DNA from: DATDIC01 sp963777625
Lineage (GTDB): Bacteria > Pseudomonadota > Alphaproteobacteria > Acetobacterales > Acetobacteraceae
Assembly (NCBI GenBank): GCA_963777625.1
Contig: CAVZRO010000018.1
Location: forward strand, 1-64,000
Direction: 5' to 3'
Length of the DNA: 64,000 nt
This document shows, piece by piece, positions 9,141 through 18,276 of this stretch. How positions within the stretch are numbered: position 1 is the stretch's first letter; each line of letters starts with the position of its first letter. A program made the translations under genes and the position numbers. The notes under the pieces are model-generated. The model was not told the DNA's origin, ran no database searches, and was given only the letters and a program-made list of their open reading frames with translations.

Positions 9141-9506
9141 ATGCCGATTGCAACCAATACAGACGACATCAATGGCGCTATCGATGCGGTGCAGAACTAC
9201 ATGGAGACCCTCAAGACCGCGCTTGCCGCCGCCGCCAATAAAGGGAACCAAGGACTGGCGACACGCATCGAATCCCGCTTTCTCGATGCCAGCGCGCTGG
9301 AGGAAAGCCTTACCGATATGCTTACAATGGACACGATAGATGATCTGAAAACCGCGGTCGGTGAGGTCAGCCAGGTCACGCAGACGCTCGACCGGCAGAA
9401 GAGCCAGATCGATTCGATGATCAAGGCGGTTGGGTCGGCGGCGACGGTTGTGGACGAGATTGCGGCAGTCGCAGCGGCGGTCGCAAAACTTACCGCCGGG
9501 CTATGA
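9141..9506 (+). CDS. Ala-rich helical protein of unknown function
   Basis: This 121-residue product is unrecognised. It has no signal peptide or membrane segment and is almost wholly predicted alpha-helical, with heptad-like spacing in DLKTAVGEVSQVTQTLDRQK and an Ala/Val-rich C-terminal helix (VVDEIAAVAAAVAKLTAGL). The ATG chosen has a strong GGGAGGAG ribosome site seven bases upstream, which decides it over an in-frame ATG twelve codons earlier. It lies 111 bases after the methyltransferase-GT61 gene in the same direction. Its composition resembles that of the helical lipoprotein at 6011-6910, but no true sequence similarity is visible by eye. Confidence 0.6.
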   Translation: MPIATNTDDINGAIDAVQNYMETLKTALAAAANKGNQGLATRIESRFLDASALEESLTDMLTMDTIDDLKTAVGEVSQVTQTLDRQKSQIDSMIKAVGSAATVVDEIAAVAAAVAKLTAGL

Positions 9507-9543
9507 TCGCGTGCTGCGTCGCGCCGAACGAGGGCTGATTACG

Positions 9544-9999
9544 TCACGCCGCCTGCTGCAACGCGGCGACCTCACGCACCTTGCGCGCCATCGCCGCGAT
9601 GCCGTTGCCCCGATTGGTCGATAGCGCCTCCAGCAGGCCGAGCTGCTTCAGGAAGATCGGGTCGGTGCTGGCAATCTCGGCGGGGGAGCGGCCGGAATAG
9701 ACCCGCAGCAAAAGCGCGATCAGGCCGGAGACGATCGCCGCGTCGGAGATGCCGGCGAAATACAGGCTTCCCTCGCGCCGCACCACTTCCATCCAGACTT
9801 TGCTCTGGCATCCGGGCACGCGGTGCGCGTCGTCCATCCAGGCGGCGGGAAAGGGCGGCAGCTTGCGGCCAAGCTCCATGATGTACTGGTAGCGCTCCAT
9901 CCAGTCGTCGAACACCGCTAGCTCCTCGCCGATCGTGGCGATGGCGTCGGCCGCGGTGGGCTGTTCGGGCGTAACGAACGGGTCCGGCATCAGCGGCAT
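9544..9999 (-). CDS. sufE: SufE family Fe-S cluster assembly protein
   Basis: A 151-residue SufE-fold protein. SufE takes persulfide sulfur from the cysteine desulfurase SufS through a conserved Cys, seen here in PGCQSKVW; the family core DDWMERYQYIMELGRKLPPF and the C-terminal GLSTNRGNGIAAM-like segment (LSTNRGNGI) are present. It lies 22 bases downstream of the Xaa-Pro aminopeptidase gene on the same strand, so it is probably transcribed with it. No sufS or other suf gene is in the window. The start is uncertain between the Met chosen and a second one three codons later; neither has a strong ribosome site. Confidence 0.88.
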   Translation of the reverse strand: MPLMPDPFVTPEQPTAADAIATIGEELAVFDDWMERYQYIMELGRKLPPFPAAWMDDAHRVPGCQSKVWMEVVRREGSLYFAGISDAAIVSGLIALLLRVYSGRSPAEIASTDPIFLKQLGLLEALSTNRGNGIAAMARKVREVAALQQAA

Positions 10000-10021
10000 G
10001 TGCGAAGGATGGAGCGCGGCG

Positions 10022-11803
10022 TCAAGCCGCGCCGATCGGGGCGCAGGCTGTTTCCAGCCAGTCGCGCGCGTCGGTCGGCAGCGCCGGGCCGACCTCATGC
10101 GCGACCCGGGCATGATAGGCGTTGAGCCAGTCACGTTCGGCGGCGTCGAGCAGGGCGGGTTCGATCAGATGGCGGTCGAACGGCGCCAGGGTGAGCGTCT
10201 CGAAGCGGAGGAAGGGCTTGGCGGTAGCGGCGATATCGGCCGGCTGGACCAGCAGCAGGTTCTCCAGCCGGATGCCGTAGTGGTCGGGCAGATAGAAGCC
10301 GGGCTCGTTCGACAGGATCATGCCGGGGGCAATCGGGATGGGCCGCGCCAGGCGAGAGAGGCTGACCGGGCCTTCATGCACCGACAGGTAGCTGCCGACG
10401 CCATGGCCGGTGCCGTGGTCATAATCCAGCCCGACCTGCCAGAGCGCGCGGCGGGCGAACGCGTCCAGATGCACGCCGCCGGTGCCGTGCGGGAAAATCA
10501 GCGTGGCGATCGCGATATGGCCCTTCAGCACACGCGTGGCGCGTTCGCGGAGCTGCCTGGGCGCCGCATCCGGCCCGGTCCAGATCGTGCGGGTGACGTC
10601 CGTGGTCCCGTCTAGGTACTGCGCACCGGAATCGATCAGATAGACCTCATTGGGATTGATGGCGCGGTTGCTCTCGGGGGTGACGCGGTAATGGATGATG
10701 GCGCCGTGCTCTCCAGCGCCGGAGATTGCGGGGAAGCTCTCGCCGCGGAAGTCCGGCGTGTCCTGGCGCCGCGAGAGCAGGTGGGCGGCAGCGGACAGCT
10801 CGGTTTCGGCGCCGGCCGGCGCCGCGCCGGCGAGCCAGTACAGAAACCGGCAGATCGCCGCCGCATCGCGCAAATGGGCGTTACGGGCGCCCTGCTGCTC
10901 GACACTGTTCTTGCAGGCCTTCGGCAGCAGGCAGGGATCCGCGCCGGCCACCACCTGGGCGCCAGCCTGCCGTAGGCTCTGGGCAAACCAGACCGGCGAT
11001 CCGGACGCATCGACGCGGACGCGCTTGCCGGCAAGGCGGGCCAGTTCCGCCGGCAGGGCGGCGCGGTCGGCGAGGGCGACTTCGTTCCCAAGCCAGGCAC
11101 GGGTCTCGGGGCCCAGCTTGGCCGGGTCCATGAAAAGCTGCGTGCGGCCGGCAGAGCCGATCAGCGCGAAGCCGAGCGCGAATGGGGTAAATTGGACGTC
11201 GGCCCCCCGAATGTTCAGCAGCCAGGCGATGGAGGCGGGGTCGGTGATCACCGCCGCATCCTGCTTCGCCTGGTGCAGCAGGGCGGCGATGTCGGCGCGC
11301 TTGTCGGCGCCGCTGCGCCCTGCCCGTTCCAGGGTCTGCGGAACCGCGGGCGTGCGAGGCGGCAGCGGCCGGTCGGTCCAGATCGCGTCGATGGGATTGT
11401 CGGCGACCGGCAGCATGTCCAGGCCGGCCTCCGTGTAGCGGGCGAGCGCTTCCTCGCTGATCAGCATCGGGTCGTAGCCGATCTTCGCGCCGGAGGGTGC
11501 GTGGGCGGCCAGCCAGGCGGGCGGGGGTTCTTCGGTGATGTGTCGGCGCTCCCACAGCGCCGCGTCGGTCTGGGCCGCGAGTTGCAGCACGTAGCGACCG
11601 TCGGCGAACACGGCGGCCCGCTCCTGAAGGATGGCCGCCAGGCCGGCGCTGCCGGTAAAGCCGGTAAGCCAGGCGAGGCGTTCGGCGGATTTTGGGACGT
11701 ATTCGCCCAAATGCTCGTCGGCCCGAGGCACGATGAAACCGTGCAGGCCAAGGTTCTCGAGCTGGGCGCGAAGGGCGGTGAGCCGGTCGGCTGATGTGCT
11801 CAC
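10022..11803 (-). CDS. Xaa-Pro aminopeptidase (M24 family, long form)
   Basis: A 593-residue M24B metallopeptidase of the long, three-domain kind: two creatinase-like N-terminal domains and a C-terminal pita-bread catalytic domain. The five metal ligands are visible: two Asp in DSGAQYLDGTTDVTRT, His in GTGHGVGSYLSVHEGP, Glu in SNEPGFY and Glu in RLENLLLV. It should remove N-terminal residues that precede proline, in the cytoplasm. The start is GTG, supported by AGGAG at a good distance and by the family-like beginning (DRLTALRAQLENLGLHGFIVPRADEH region). The sufE gene follows closely. Confidence 0.93.
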   Translation of the reverse strand: MSTSADRLTALRAQLENLGLHGFIVPRADEHLGEYVPKSAERLAWLTGFTGSAGLAAILQERAAVFADGRYVLQLAAQTDAALWERRHITEEPPPAWLAAHAPSGAKIGYDPMLISEEALARYTEAGLDMLPVADNPIDAIWTDRPLPPRTPAVPQTLERAGRSGADKRADIAALLHQAKQDAAVITDPASIAWLLNIRGADVQFTPFALGFALIGSAGRTQLFMDPAKLGPETRAWLGNEVALADRAALPAELARLAGKRVRVDASGSPVWFAQSLRQAGAQVVAGADPCLLPKACKNSVEQQGARNAHLRDAAAICRFLYWLAGAAPAGAETELSAAAHLLSRRQDTPDFRGESFPAISGAGEHGAIIHYRVTPESNRAINPNEVYLIDSGAQYLDGTTDVTRTIWTGPDAAPRQLRERATRVLKGHIAIATLIFPHGTGGVHLDAFARRALWQVGLDYDHGTGHGVGSYLSVHEGPVSLSRLARPIPIAPGMILSNEPGFYLPDHYGIRLENLLLVQPADIAATAKPFLRFETLTLAPFDRHLIEPALLDAAERDWLNAYHARVAHEVGPALPTDARDWLETACAPIGAA

Positions 11804-12001
11804 AGGAAGGCTCCTGAATCACTGATATATGGTTTACGCATGGTGGCGAGCCTTCGTCTGCGCTTGACGCATGACAGGTCCTGCAACTCGGCACTCATAT
11901 GACGGAAAATCAAGCTTATGTTGCACTGCGATAAGGCTCGGGGGCGCCCCGCCACAAGGACGACGCGCCGGACCCGACTGCCTGGGCTTGGGGGAGTTCC
12001 C

Positions 12002-12313
12002 ATGACCGCCTCAATCAACAAGAACGAGTTTTCCTTCAAACTGCCGGAGATGCTCTCTTATCACAGCACCTGGGATGATGCCGACTACGAGCCGATGCTG
12101 CCGAGACGCCGTGCAAGCTGGCTGTCGCAGGTGGTCGCGGCGCCAATGCGCCTGGTGACCAAGCTGGCGGAGCGCCATCGGGTGATGAACGAGCTGGCGC
12201 GGCTATCCGATCGCGACCTGGCCGATCTGGGGATCAGCCGGTACGACATACCGCGGGTGTTCGACCCGGCTTTCGGGGCTGAACACGCCGACCGGGCAAG
12301 CCGGCGGGACTAA
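12002..12313 (+). CDS. DUF1127 domain-containing small protein
   Basis: A 103-residue protein whose C-terminal 40 residues form the DUF1127 motif (ELARLSDRDLADLGISRYDI), a small Arg-rich domain common in alphaproteobacteria. Short DUF1127 proteins have been linked to phosphate, stress and RNA-related control, but this longer form has an extra N-terminal part of unknown role. The ATG has GGGGGAG just upstream. It stands alone, divergent from the aminopeptidase gene and closed by a strong hairpin downstream. Confidence 0.82.
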   Translation: MTASINKNEFSFKLPEMLSYHSTWDDADYEPMLPRRRASWLSQVVAAPMRLVTKLAERHRVMNELARLSDRDLADLGISRYDIPRVFDPAFGAEHADRASRRD

Positions 12314-12324
12314 CCACGGTTCGG

Positions 12325-12372
12325 CATGCCGGCGTCACCTCTCCAGCCACGGCGGAGAGGGACGCCGGCATG
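12325..12372. terminator. Long hairpin between convergent genes, probable bidirectional terminator
   Basis: CATGCCGGCGTC (12325-12336) pairs perfectly with GACGCCGGCATG (12361-12372), and inside it CCTCTCC pairs with GGAGAGG around a 9-base loop, leaving one bulged A. The 19-base-pair stem lies between the end of the DUF1127 gene and the end of the convergent binding-protein gene. It could stop transcription from both sides or be a palindromic repeat used as such. No T-run is evident. Confidence 0.55.
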
Positions 12373-12430
12373 AACCGGGGGACGCGCGGATGCCGCGGCG
12401 ACGGTGGGGTCGTCGGCGGTGTGGTTTATC

Positions 12431-13768
12431 TCAGCGAACGAACCCTTCCAGTTCCTGCTTTGCCCAGGCGATGGTCTGGTCAATCGAGTTGCCGGAATAG
12501 AGTTTCGCCACCATCGTCGGAATGGTGCCGCGGTTCCACATCTGCACCGCGATGTCGGGTGGGGCGGACGAGCCGGTGACGTAGTACTCCGCCTGGTGCC
12601 ACGGCCGCACCGGGTAGTTGAACACGACCCCTTTCGGCGGTTCCACCTCGGACCAGATCGGGAAGTCCGACATCGACAGGAATGGCGGGATGTCGTAGCC
12701 GACCGTCGCAATATCCAGCGTTTCGACCTGTGGACGCTCCATCAGGTAATGCAGCAGGTCCTTGGCCGCGCCCTGGTTTTTGGCGAAGGACCAGATGCCC
12801 CAGAAATATGGCCGATGCGGAACCAGCCGGCCTTTCGCGCCCTTCGGGTTGGGGAAGGTCCAGCAGTCCTCGGCCACCTGCGGCGCGTCGCGTTTGGCCA
12901 CCGCCCAGGCTGACGGCGGATTGTAGATCATTGCTGCCTTGCCGGAGATCAGTGCCCGGTTGTTCGACGCGTCGTCGTAGCTGACGGTATCGGGCGGCAG
13001 GAACGGCAGCATTTTTTTCGCGTATTCCAGCACCTGGCGGACATTGTCGGAATCGACGGTGATGTTGCCTTTGCCGTCCACCAGGTCGGCGCCGAACGCG
13101 CCGAACATCGCCCCCCAGGTCTGCACGGAATCGGTTGTCGTTCCGCAGCCGAAGCCGAACGCATGACCGGCCTTGGCACACGCCTCGGCCGCTTTCAATT
13201 GCATGTCGTAGGTCCAGTCCGCAGCCTCGGGCGGGGAGACTTCGTGGGCCGGATACCAAGCCTGCACATCGATGCCGGCATACTGCTTCAACATGCTGAT
13301 CCGGGCGCACGGCGTCAGCGGCGCGCTGCCGGAGGCGGTCGGCACCGCCATCCAATGTCCGTTGATCTTCGCCAAATACTCGTTCGCCTTGGCGACGGGC
13401 CCATATTTCTCGATCAGCGACGACATCACGTCGTCCACAGGGATCAACTCGTCCGACCACTGATGCACGGTCCAGATGTCGAACGCGAAGACGTCGTGGC
13501 CGGTTTTGGCGACTGCTTCGGCGCCCATCGTCAGATCGATCTTGTTGCCGATGGCGGTGAGGAAATCGAGCTGCACATCGACTTTGTTCTTGTCCGCCCA
13601 GGCGGCCACGACCTTGCGCATCGCGTCATTGCCGGCGGGCACCCAGTGATCCCAGAACGCGCAGCTCAGCTTTCCCGCCGCACCAGCGGTACGAATGTGC
13701 ACAAGTGGCAGCGCGGAGGCAGCGGTTGCAAGCTTCAGCGCGCCGCGGCGCGAAATGCGTCGTGTCAT
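12431..13768 (-). CDS. ABC transporter sugar-type substrate-binding protein, Tat signal
   Basis: A 445-residue extracellular solute-binding protein of the family 1 (sugar) class. The N-terminus MTRRISRRGALKLATAASALP has twin arginines and an Ala-rich hydrophobic run, so export by Tat is likely. The rest shows the usual two-lobe pattern, with YDMQLKAAEACAKAGHAFGFG and SWAFAKNQGAAKDLLHYLMER-like segments. GGGAG lies upstream of the ATG. No permease or ATPase adjoins it, so its transporter partners must be elsewhere; the gene following on the map, dedA, is upstream on the same strand and unrelated. Confidence 0.87.
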   Translation of the reverse strand: MTRRISRRGALKLATAASALPLVHIRTAGAAGKLSCAFWDHWVPAGNDAMRKVVAAWADKNKVDVQLDFLTAIGNKIDLTMGAEAVAKTGHDVFAFDIWTVHQWSDELIPVDDVMSSLIEKYGPVAKANEYLAKINGHWMAVPTASGSAPLTPCARISMLKQYAGIDVQAWYPAHEVSPPEAADWTYDMQLKAAEACAKAGHAFGFGCGTTTDSVQTWGAMFGAFGADLVDGKGNITVDSDNVRQVLEYAKKMLPFLPPDTVSYDDASNNRALISGKAAMIYNPPSAWAVAKRDAPQVAEDCWTFPNPKGAKGRLVPHRPYFWGIWSFAKNQGAAKDLLHYLMERPQVETLDIATVGYDIPPFLSMSDFPIWSEVEPPKGVVFNYPVRPWHQAEYYVTGSSAPPDIAVQMWNRGTIPTMVAKLYSGNSIDQTIAWAKQELEGFVR

Positions 13769-13862
13769 TTTACGGAACGTCTCCCTTTTATGTCGGCCGG
13801 CTTCGATGCCGGGCGATCGTTATGGTCAACCGCTTCAGTATGGGCAGAACGGCAAGGGCAGC

Positions 13863-14585
13863 TTATGACAAGTCTGTAATGTCGGGAGTTTTTTGTGCCG
13901 CGGGCCGGCGTCGCCATTGCCACGCCGCATAGAAGGCAACCGCAAGCAGGAGCAGGGCGAAAATCACCAGGTGTAGATCGTGGAAAACGGCCTGCAGGGT
14001 GGGGCTGGTGTCCCAAGCCTGGCCCAGCTTCATGCCGACGTACGCAAGCACGAAACACCATGGCCAGGAGCCGATGAACGTATAGAGCTGGAACCGGAGC
14101 ATCGGCATGCGGGCGATTCCGGCCGGCAGCGCGATAAAGGTGCGGACGACCGGCAGCATCCGGCTGATCAGGACCGTGATGCTTCCCCACCGGTCGAAGT
14201 AGCGTTCCACCCGGGCAAGCTCATGCCGGTTCAGCAACACGTAGCGTCCCCAGCGTTCTACGGCGGGCCGGCCGCCGTAGAATCCGACCGCGTATGCCAC
14301 GGTGGATCCGAGATTGCAGCCGATCGCGCCGGCGGTGGCGACCAGGAACAGGTCGAAGCGGCCGGTCGCAACGAGATAGCCGGAGAATGGCAAGATGATT
14401 TCAGAGGGCAACGGGATGCAGGCCGACTCGATCGCCATCAGCCCGATGACGCCGCCATAGCCAAGCGTGCTGATCGTCGATGTTATGAAGGCCGCGATCG
14501 TTCCCAGGATGGTATGAATGCCGGCGGCTCCCGTGCGACATGCTGTGCCAACGGGGGCCATGCCCGAAGCCCGCAAAGGCTGCAA
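13863..14585 (-). CDS. DedA family membrane protein
   Basis: A 240-residue integral membrane protein of the DedA/VTT family, linked to undecaprenyl phosphate and phospholipid flipping and to envelope homeostasis. The family signatures are seen: MAIESACIPLPSEIILPFSGYL near residue 50-70, the re-entrant GAIGCNLGSTVAYAVGFYGGR, and the second-half SRMLPVVRTFIALPAGIARM. Four to five hydrophobic segments follow the expected order. Start codon is unsure: similarity begins near TLGTIAAFI, about 25 residues in, and neither of the two early Met codons has a clear ribosome site. Confidence 0.9.
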   Translation of the reverse strand: MQPLRASGMAPVGTACRTGAAGIHTILGTIAAFITSTISTLGYGGVIGLMAIESACIPLPSEIILPFSGYLVATGRFDLFLVATAGAIGCNLGSTVAYAVGFYGGRPAVERWGRYVLLNRHELARVERYFDRWGSITVLISRMLPVVRTFIALPAGIARMPMLRFQLYTFIGSWPWCFVLAYVGMKLGQAWDTSPTLQAVFHDLHLVIFALLLLAVAFYAAWQWRRRPAAQKTPDITDLS

Positions 14586-14794
14586 GCTCTATCGCCATAG
14601 TTGCCAAGGACAGGCTTCGGGGAAGGCCAGGGCAGGCGCTTCGTTGTAGTGAAACGCAGCCTGCAGACCCGAAGCGCCGGCGCGAGCGTGGCACGGGCGA
14701 TCGGGCGCTCCGGGTCCCAACCGCCGGCCTGACAACACATGTCGATGGCGGGCTGCGCCGAGCCGTACGGATGCCCGGCGGATGGCCGCGACCG

Positions 14795-15004
14795 TTATTT
14801 TTCCAGCGTGAAGCCGGCTTTCAGGGTGACCTGGTACTCCTTCACTTTGCCGTTCTCCAGCGAGCCGCGGATCTGCTTCACCTCGAACCACCCGAGATGG
14901 CGCACCGAGCTGGCGGCCCGGGATATGGCGGTATCGATCGCTTCAGAAATGCTCTTCGGCGAGGTGCCGACGAGTTCAATGACCTTGTACACGGGGTCAG
15001 ACAT
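14795..15004 (-). CDS. Dodecin family protein
   Basis: A 69-residue small protein with the dodecin fold pattern: VYKVIELVGTSPKSISEAI, the RHLGWFEVKQIRG strand with the flavin-stacking Trp, and a C-terminal beta-strand. Dodecins form hollow dodecamers that store or buffer flavin or CoA. The length is exactly that of the family. The gene stands alone between dedA and the divergent AsmA gene. The roughly 200 bases upstream of dedA hold no other gene I can see. Confidence 0.92.
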   Translation of the reverse strand: MSDPVYKVIELVGTSPKSISEAIDTAISRAASSVRHLGWFEVKQIRGSLENGKVKEYQVTLKAGFTLEK

Positions 15005-15147
15005 CCGATCCTCCGATCAATCAGGGGCTTTGGCCTAAGCGACGGCGAGCTGGTTGGGTGGCACTGGCGCGGCAATTTAATCATCCGCCGGGAACGTGCG
15101 GCGCGGGTCGGATCGGAACCAATCGGCAACAGCGGCGTTGGTCGGCG

Positions 15148-17082
15148 GTGACCCGGAGACGCGCCCTGAAATGGCTTGGCTGGATCGGTGTGCCGGTCGC
15201 GGCCATCCTTGCCGTCATCCTGCTGTGGAACTGGGACTGGTTTGCGCCGATGGTCGCGGCGAGGGCCTCCGCGGATATCGGGCGCCCCGTCACGATCGGG
15301 CATCTGCATGTCCGGCTTGGCCGCATGACCACGATCGCGGCCGACGACATCGTGATCGCCAATCCGCCTGGCTGGCCGGCCGATCCGCCGCTGGCACGGG
15401 TGCAGCGATTGGCCGTGCAGGTGGACCTCTGGCAGTACTTGTTTCACCGGCAGTTGATCGTGCCGCTGATCGAGATCGACCGGCCGCTGATGCAGGTGGC
15501 GCAGGCGCCGAACGGGCAGGCGAACTGGCAGTTCGGTGTCCCAGTCGGTTCCGTAAGTGGAACGAAGATCGGCGATCTGCGCATCGTCGATGGGCAGGCG
15601 CATGTTCTGATGCCGCGACTGCGCGCCAATTTCGATGTCGGCGTCGCGACGCGCGAGCAGCCGGGGCGCGAACCGCAGTTGATGGTTCAGGCGCGTGGCA
15701 CGTATGCCGGCCAGCCGATCACCGGGGAGATGATCGGCGGCGCCGCCCTTGGCTTGCGGGACACCAACCATCCCTGGCCCGTCGAGCTGCACCTGGCGAA
15801 CGGGCCGACCCGGGTTGATTTGATCGGATCGGTGCAGGACCCGCTGGCGCTCGCCGGAGCCAACCTGCGGCTGCGCTTTGCCGGTCCCGACATGGGGCTG
15901 CTGGAACCGCTGACGGGCATTCCGATCCCGAAGACCCCGCCCTTTGAGGTGACCGGCCGGCTGGATTTCGCCAACCATCATGTGCTGTTCAAAGATTTCG
16001 CCGGCAGGGTCGGCTCCAGCGACGTGGAAGGGTCCATTGCGGTCGATCCCGGCCATCCCCGGCAGGAGATCATTGCACAGCTTCATTCGCGGTCGGTGGA
16101 TCTTGCCGATCTGGGTGGCTTTATCGGCGCCCGGCCGGGTTCGGGGACAACGCCAGCACAAGCCGCGTCGCCGGGCTTGTTTCCAACCAAACCGGTTCAC
16201 GAGCCTGAGTTGAACTGGGCCGACGTTCACGTGCGCTATGAGGCGGCGCGCATCCAGGGACGGTCAATGCCACTGGATAATCTGCAGGTGGCGCTGGATA
16301 TCGTGGACGGCGCGGTCGAACTGCACCCGATCAGCTTCGGGGTGGGTACGGGCCGTATCTCGGCCTCGGTCCATCTGGTTCCTGCTGGGCGGGAACTGCG
16401 GGTCAACGGCGAGGTCGATTTCCAGAGCGTCGATGTCGCTCGGCTGATGGCGGCGACGCATCTGTTCCGCGGCGCCGGCAGCATCAGCGGCAGCGGCAAA
16501 ATCGAGACGGTCGGCAACTCGGTGGCGGAGATGGCGGCCAACGGGAACGGTGAGATCGCCATCGGCATGGCTGGTGGCGATCTCAGCGCTATACTGGTGG
16601 ACCTGTCGGGGCTGGAATTCGGCAATGCCCTGATGTCCGCGCTTGGTGTTCCGAAACAGACCAAAGTCGGGTGCATGGTGGGCGATTTCGGGTTGGAGCA
16701 CGGGGTGATGCGCACGCGGGCGCTGGTGCTGGACACTGGGGAAGCGCTGATCACCGGGACCGGATCGGTCAATCTCCGCAACGAGACGCTCGATCTGCGG
16801 ATTCGCACGGTACCGCAGAAGTTCACGATCGGATCGCTGGCGGGTCCGCTGAACATCACCGGAGAGTTGAAGCATCCCCGCATCCTGCCGGGGGCGCAGA
16901 CGATCGTTCGTGGCGGGTTGGCGGCGGGGCTGGGCGTGCTGTTCGCGCCGTTGGCGGTGCTGCCGACCATCCAGTTCGGGGCCCACGACCACCAATCCTG
17001 TGACCGGCTGCTGTCGGAAGCGCGCAGTGCCGCCCCGGGCACCCAGTTGCCGGTCCCCAGGAAATTGCAATCGGAACGATAA
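15148..17082 (+). CDS. AsmA family protein
   Basis: A 644-residue protein with an N-terminal membrane anchor (WIGVPVAAILAVILLWNWDW) and a long beta-rich periplasmic chain as in AsmA/TamB-like proteins, which are thought to move phospholipids towards the outer membrane. Typical segments include ASADIGRPVTIGHLHVRLGR just after the anchor and the C-terminal LNITGELKHPRILPG. GTG 15148 is chosen because basic residues and then the membrane segment follow at once, as in the family; a longer in-frame start 30 codons upstream adds an unlikely tail. The next gene, a DNA ligase, begins at the very next base. Confidence 0.85.
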   Translation: MTRRRALKWLGWIGVPVAAILAVILLWNWDWFAPMVAARASADIGRPVTIGHLHVRLGRMTTIAADDIVIANPPGWPADPPLARVQRLAVQVDLWQYLFHRQLIVPLIEIDRPLMQVAQAPNGQANWQFGVPVGSVSGTKIGDLRIVDGQAHVLMPRLRANFDVGVATREQPGREPQLMVQARGTYAGQPITGEMIGGAALGLRDTNHPWPVELHLANGPTRVDLIGSVQDPLALAGANLRLRFAGPDMGLLEPLTGIPIPKTPPFEVTGRLDFANHHVLFKDFAGRVGSSDVEGSIAVDPGHPRQEIIAQLHSRSVDLADLGGFIGARPGSGTTPAQAASPGLFPTKPVHEPELNWADVHVRYEAARIQGRSMPLDNLQVALDIVDGAVELHPISFGVGTGRISASVHLVPAGRELRVNGEVDFQSVDVARLMAATHLFRGAGSISGSGKIETVGNSVAEMAANGNGEIAIGMAGGDLSAILVDLSGLEFGNALMSALGVPKQTKVGCMVGDFGLEHGVMRTRALVLDTGEALITGTGSVNLRNETLDLRIRTVPQKFTIGSLAGPLNITGELKHPRILPGAQTIVRGGLAAGLGVLFAPLAVLPTIQFGAHDHQSCDRLLSEARSAAPGTQLPVPRKLQSER

Positions 17083-18096
17083 ATGCAACTGCCGGTGCCA
17101 CTGTCGCTGGAGCCGATGGAGGCGGAGCCGGTCCAGGAGCTGCCATCCGGCCCGAACTGGGTGTTCGAGCCGAAATACGACGGCTTTCGCTGCCTGGTTT
17201 TCCGCGATGATGAGGAGGTGGCGCTGCAATCGCGTCGGCAGCGGCCGCTGGCACGGTTCTTTCCCGAAGTGGCGGCCAACATCGCTGCGCTGCCGGTGTC
17301 GCGTTTCGTGCTGGATGGCGAGTTGGTCATTGTCGGCAAGGAATTCGACACGCTCCAGTTGCGGTTGCATCCCGCCGCGTCGCGCATCGCCAAACTGGCG
17401 AGCGAGGTTCCGGCAACTTTCGTTGCATTCGACCTTTTACTGGACGAATGTGGCCGCGACGCACTGGAATGGCCGTTTTCCCGGCGACGGGCCGCGCTGG
17501 TGGCGCTGTTCGAGAAATTCGACCGGCATGCCGGCGTGGTGCTTTCCAGGGAAACCACGGTGCCAAGCGAAGCGAGACGCTGGTTGGACGATGCCGGAGG
17601 AGGGCTGGACGGGATCGTTGCCAAACGGCTTGATTTGCCGTACCGGCCGGGCCGGCGGGAGATGCTGAAATTCAAACTTTGGCACAGCGTCGATTGCGTG
17701 GTGGGTGGGGTCTATTTGAAGCCAGGTACACGGACAGTCGAGTATCTGCTGTGTGGTTTGTACGACGTTGCGGGGCGTTTGAATTATGTCGGCCGCTGCG
17801 CCCCGGGCGATCGCGAAATAGATGCAAGGATCCAGCCGCTGATCGGTGGGGACGGATTTACCGGCGAAGCGCCGGGCGGACCCAGCCGCTGGTCGCGGCG
17901 GGAACGGCCGGTGACGCCGCTGCGGCCCGAACTGGTCGCGGAAGTGAGTGCCGACCACATCACCGCCGGCAAGTTCCGCCACGGCTCTCGCCTGGTTCGA
18001 TGGCGCGATGACAAGGATCCGCGCCGCTGCACGATGGATCAGATTGAGCGGAAGGAAGGTGGTTCGCATCGGACGGATGGCGCCGACCCGACGTAA
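17083..18096 (+). CDS. ATP-dependent DNA ligase (LigC-like)
   Basis: A 337-residue ATP-dependent ligase with only adenylation and OB domains. Motif I is EPKYDGFR with Lys31 as the AMP-accepting residue; motif III is seen as FVAFDLLLDE, motif IV as LDGIVAKRLDLPY and motif V as MLKFKLWH. The OB part follows (VVGGVYLKPGTRTVEYLLCG). This is the stand-alone form often called LigC, used in repair beside the essential NAD-dependent LigA. No Ku gene is nearby. It begins directly after the asmA stop with no gap, so it is translated from the same message. Confidence 0.92.
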   Translation: MQLPVPLSLEPMEAEPVQELPSGPNWVFEPKYDGFRCLVFRDDEEVALQSRRQRPLARFFPEVAANIAALPVSRFVLDGELVIVGKEFDTLQLRLHPAASRIAKLASEVPATFVAFDLLLDECGRDALEWPFSRRRAALVALFEKFDRHAGVVLSRETTVPSEARRWLDDAGGGLDGIVAKRLDLPYRPGRREMLKFKLWHSVDCVVGGVYLKPGTRTVEYLLCGLYDVAGRLNYVGRCAPGDREIDARIQPLIGGDGFTGEAPGGPSRWSRRERPVTPLRPELVAEVSADHITAGKFRHGSRLVRWRDDKDPRRCTMDQIERKEGGSHRTDGADPT

Positions 18097-18276
18097 CCGT
18101 CCAGCGCGTTAGCAGGGCACCCGGTTGGAGGTGTTGCGACCCGACGAAGTGGGCGCGGATGAATAACGATCTAATGACATGGTGCTAACGATAGCGGCGG
18201 ATTCGCAATTAACCATTGCCTGATTCATCAAATCTCTGCGAAAGACCCAAGGGGATGGACTCGGGATTGGATTGGC

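Noticed and set aside
14878..17675. Long minus-strand open frames opposite the AsmA and ligase genes
   Set aside because: High-GC coding DNA leaves antisense frames open by chance; neither has a ribosome site or recognisable motif.
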